This document shows, in pieces, positions 62,463-64,000 of a DNA stretch of 64,000 nt. How positions within the stretch are numbered: the first letter of the stretch is position 1; the number at the start of each line of letters is the position of its first letter. Below the pieces are notes generated by a model. The model had not been told where the DNA came from, searched no databases, and worked only from the letters and a program-made list of their open reading frames with translations. The DNA comes from Prodigiosinella aquatilis (GTDB lineage: Bacteria > Pseudomonadota > Gammaproteobacteria > Enterobacterales > Enterobacteriaceae), in NCBI GenBank assembly GCA_030388725.1, contig CP128857.1, forward strand, positions 1,798,001 through 1,862,000. Reading direction: 5' to 3'. The position numbers were made by a program, and so were the translations under genes.

Positions 62463-63134
62463 TCACATCACGGGGGCCGGCTGATGCCAGATATCGTTGC
62501 CTGTTTTTCCCGAAGCGCTATAGAGCAGCATCGAAAAATGGCTCAGCGTATGACTGTTACCCAGCAGAAAACCATGCCCGCCCATGAGTTTTTCCGCTTT
62601 ATTGGTGAGCTGTGTTATCGCATGGTGTTCCTGCTCAAGGCCGGTGAAATCTCCCTCTTCAAGACGCAAGATCAACTGAAATTTCAGTTGAGTGATGTCG
62701 GCGTATATTTCAGAGAAGCTGGCTTTGATCAACTGATGCCGGGTGGTTTTTTGTCCAAAACTTTGCCGTTGATTAAGGTGCGTATAGGACATGTCGAGGA
62801 TTTTTGCCGCCAGCCCGAGTCGTAGCGCTGCCACTAACAGCGCTTGTTGTGGGGTGCCGGGTTGACTGGCAGAGACTTGTGCCACTGCCAGTCCCAGGTA
62901 ATTCAGCAGCCGATCATCAGCCAATGTTGTCAACGCTGTGTCCGCCACCACCGAACCATCACCCTGTAACAGCGGCAACGGAGGCTGAAGGGAATACAAC
63001 GCGACACCGTTACTGGCCAGATAACCCTGGTTTCCCGTTATCCATAAAGTAAGCTGACTTAATATTTCCGCCGGTTGCGCTGTGCGTCCACAGTGCAGCG
63101 CTTGCTCAACGTGTTTGGAGGAAAGCATCATCAT
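62463..63134 (-). CDS. acyl-CoA dehydrogenase-like protein (C-terminal domain only)
   Basis: A 223-residue protein starting at ATG 63134, whose ATG overlaps the ACP stop (ATGA). It has the C-terminal helical domain of acyl-CoA dehydrogenases: SYTHLNQRQSFGQKTTRHQL (the RQSFG FAD-contact motif) and EKLMGGHGFLLGNS. The N-terminal and middle domains of normal enzymes (about 380 residues) are reduced to about 90 residues without a clear CoA pocket, so a reduced or ACP-directed dehydrogenase is possible. Confidence 0.75.
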   Translation of the reverse strand: MMMLSSKHVEQALHCGRTAQPAEILSQLTLWITGNQGYLASNGVALYSLQPPLPLLQGDGSVVADTALTTLADDRLLNYLGLAVAQVSASQPGTPQQALLVAALRLGLAAKILDMSYTHLNQRQSFGQKTTRHQLIKASFSEIYADITQLKFQLILRLEEGDFTGLEQEHHAITQLTNKAEKLMGGHGFLLGNSHTLSHFSMLLYSASGKTGNDIWHQPAPVM

Positions 63135-63385
63135 TGTTGGGCTGCGCAAGTGTAGGATTCAATATACGCAACCAGTGTGCCGACAGTATTAAATGATTGT
63201 TGGCTGATCTGATCAGGATCAAACATCAATCCATCGATATTATCCTCCAGTGTCAACAAGAACTGGACAAAGCTGACGGAGTCGAGATCCAAATCCTCAT
63301 CAAAGCGCGTGGTGTCAGTCAGCACAACAGGCTCACCATCTAACACTTCATCCAGAGCCAGTTTGATTGCGTCTAAAATTGCCAT
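63131..63385 (-). CDS. acyl carrier protein
   Basis: An 84-residue ACP. The phosphopantetheine serine is in EDLDLDSVSFVQFLLTLED (Ser39), followed by IDGLMFDPDQISQQSFNTVG. It would carry the acyl chain built by the neighbouring KAS III. Overlaps the next gene by 4 bp. Confidence 0.88.
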   Translation of the reverse strand: MAILDAIKLALDEVLDGEPVVLTDTTRFDEDLDLDSVSFVQFLLTLEDNIDGLMFDPDQISQQSFNTVGTLVAYIESYTCAAQQ

Positions 63386-63397
63386 ATTGTCATCTCA

Positions 63398-64000
63398 CTA
63401 ATTAAAGGTTGCGGTGTGTTTTAAAATATTCAGCGAGGAGAATGTAATTCCCATCCCTGCCGAAAATAATAGTGCTGAATTAAAATCGCGATGTTCCGTG
63501 ATCATCTGTAAATTAAAAAATACATCTGAACAAAAGGTGTGGCCATATTTACCAATATGGGATAAATCAAGTCTATCCTCCCAATTCATATCCAAAGCGA
63601 GGCGGGATAGTAATGGCCGATTTAAGTTGTATGAAATCACTACGTCGGGAGGTTTATCCCTTATTGAATCAGAAGAAAGAAATGTCACTAATTGGTCATA
63701 AAAGACATTTCGCATTTCATTTCTTTCTTGCACGGTAGTGTTTTCTGGATTCTTATAATACTGGTTAATATGTGTCACTTTTGATTCGGTAATTTGCCAT
63801 TTTCCTATTTTACTGCTGAGTAAACAGGCGGCAGACATTTCACCTAATAACCCCACTGGCATTTTATTAAAGTAAGACGAAAAACTTTTTTCGCCACTCA
63901 GAATAATTGCCAAGCCATCAAAATCCGTAGTGTGAAGTTGTCGAATCAAATGCACCGCGCTTAATGCGGAAGCGCAATGATTCAGGCTGAGTGTAAACGT
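63398..64000 (-). CDS. beta-ketoacyl-ACP synthase III-like enzyme (C-terminal part, cut by window edge)
   Basis: The window ends inside this gene: 200 residues are visible. The catalytic cysteine motif is at the very edge (NHCASALSAVHLIRQLH), followed by GEMSAACLLSS and, near the end, YNLNRPLLSRLALDMNWEDR plus IGKYGHTFCSDVFFNLQM, where His is in the place of the KAS III histidine (the usual Asn appears replaced by His/Gly). The C-terminus FSAGMGITFSSLNIL is characteristic. It probably starts acyl-chain assembly on the adjacent ACP. Confidence 0.85.
   Translation of the reverse strand, partial: TFTLSLNHCASALSAVHLIRQLHTTDFDGLAIILSGEKSFSSYFNKMPVGLLGEMSAACLLSSKIGKWQITESKVTHINQYYKNPENTTVQERNEMRNVFYDQLVTFLSSDSIRDKPPDVVISYNLNRPLLSRLALDMNWEDRLDLSHIGKYGHTFCSDVFFNLQMITEHRDFNSALLFSAGMGITFSSLNILKHTATFN

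Overview
The window is from a chromosome of an enterobacterium. From 35.5 to 52.5 kb it keeps the gene order known from E. coli around the proL tRNA: tRNA-Pro, yejM, yejL, yejK, rplY, radD (yejH), rsuA, bcr, yejG, yejFEBA, mepS and lpxT. Protein similarity is close to the enterobacterial orthologues. The accessory content (a quorum-sensing-like biosynthetic locus at the right edge, several catabolic transport units) fits a plant-associated Pectobacteriaceae such as Dickeya or a relative. That genus-level guess is inference.

Layout, left to right. 0-6 kb: a divergent LysR regulator (cut by the edge), then an operon for a PxpABC-type 5-oxoprolinase/amidolyase with its own biotin carboxylase and biotin carrier, and an NCS1 permease. 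6-10 kb: an AgsA-type small heat-shock protein behind a candidate fourU RNA thermometer, a small lipoprotein, GlpM, a GlxA-type regulator divergent from an isonitrile-hydratase-like gene, and a GNAT acetyltransferase. 10-17 kb: an APC amino-acid permease, an IS110 fossil, a LysR/alpha-beta-hydrolase divergent pair, a YaiL homologue, a cold-shock-domain protein with a decayed partial copy, and a decayed toxin-antitoxin copy. 17-23 kb: AT-rich foreign DNA with a gene broken by a perfect 8-bp tandem repeat (16 copies), a T5orf172/GIY-YIG protein, and a tight four-gene operon (Gfo/Idh/MocA oxidoreductase, DegT aminotransferase, NUDIX, EamA exporter) that looks like a small amino-sugar or aminocyclitol pathway with export.

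23.3-35.5 kb: a P4-like integrative element in the 3' end of tRNA-Pro (integrase, AlpA, Icd-like protein, primase-helicase with iterons behind it). Its cargo is a ParE-type toxin-antitoxin pair, a broken IS110-family element, an NTF2-like protein and an orphan HsdR-N nuclease-like protein. Fragments of a second integrase and primase at 23.3-23.9 kb show that an earlier related element sat at the same site.

35.5-52.5 kb: core genes for envelope regulation (YejM, MepS, LpxT), translation (L25, RsuA), repair (RadD), drug export (Bcr) and peptide uptake (YejABEF). 52.6-64 kb: a candidate sigma-54 promoter drives a MacAB-like efflux operon that also encodes an NtrC-type regulator and its histidine kinase. 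Convergent to it is an operon for a KAS III-like enzyme (cut by the edge), an acyl carrier protein, an acyl-CoA-dehydrogenase-like protein, a MATE exporter and an alpha/beta hydrolase. Together these suggest synthesis, export and sensing of a small acyl-derived metabolite, reminiscent of the Dickeya Vfm system.
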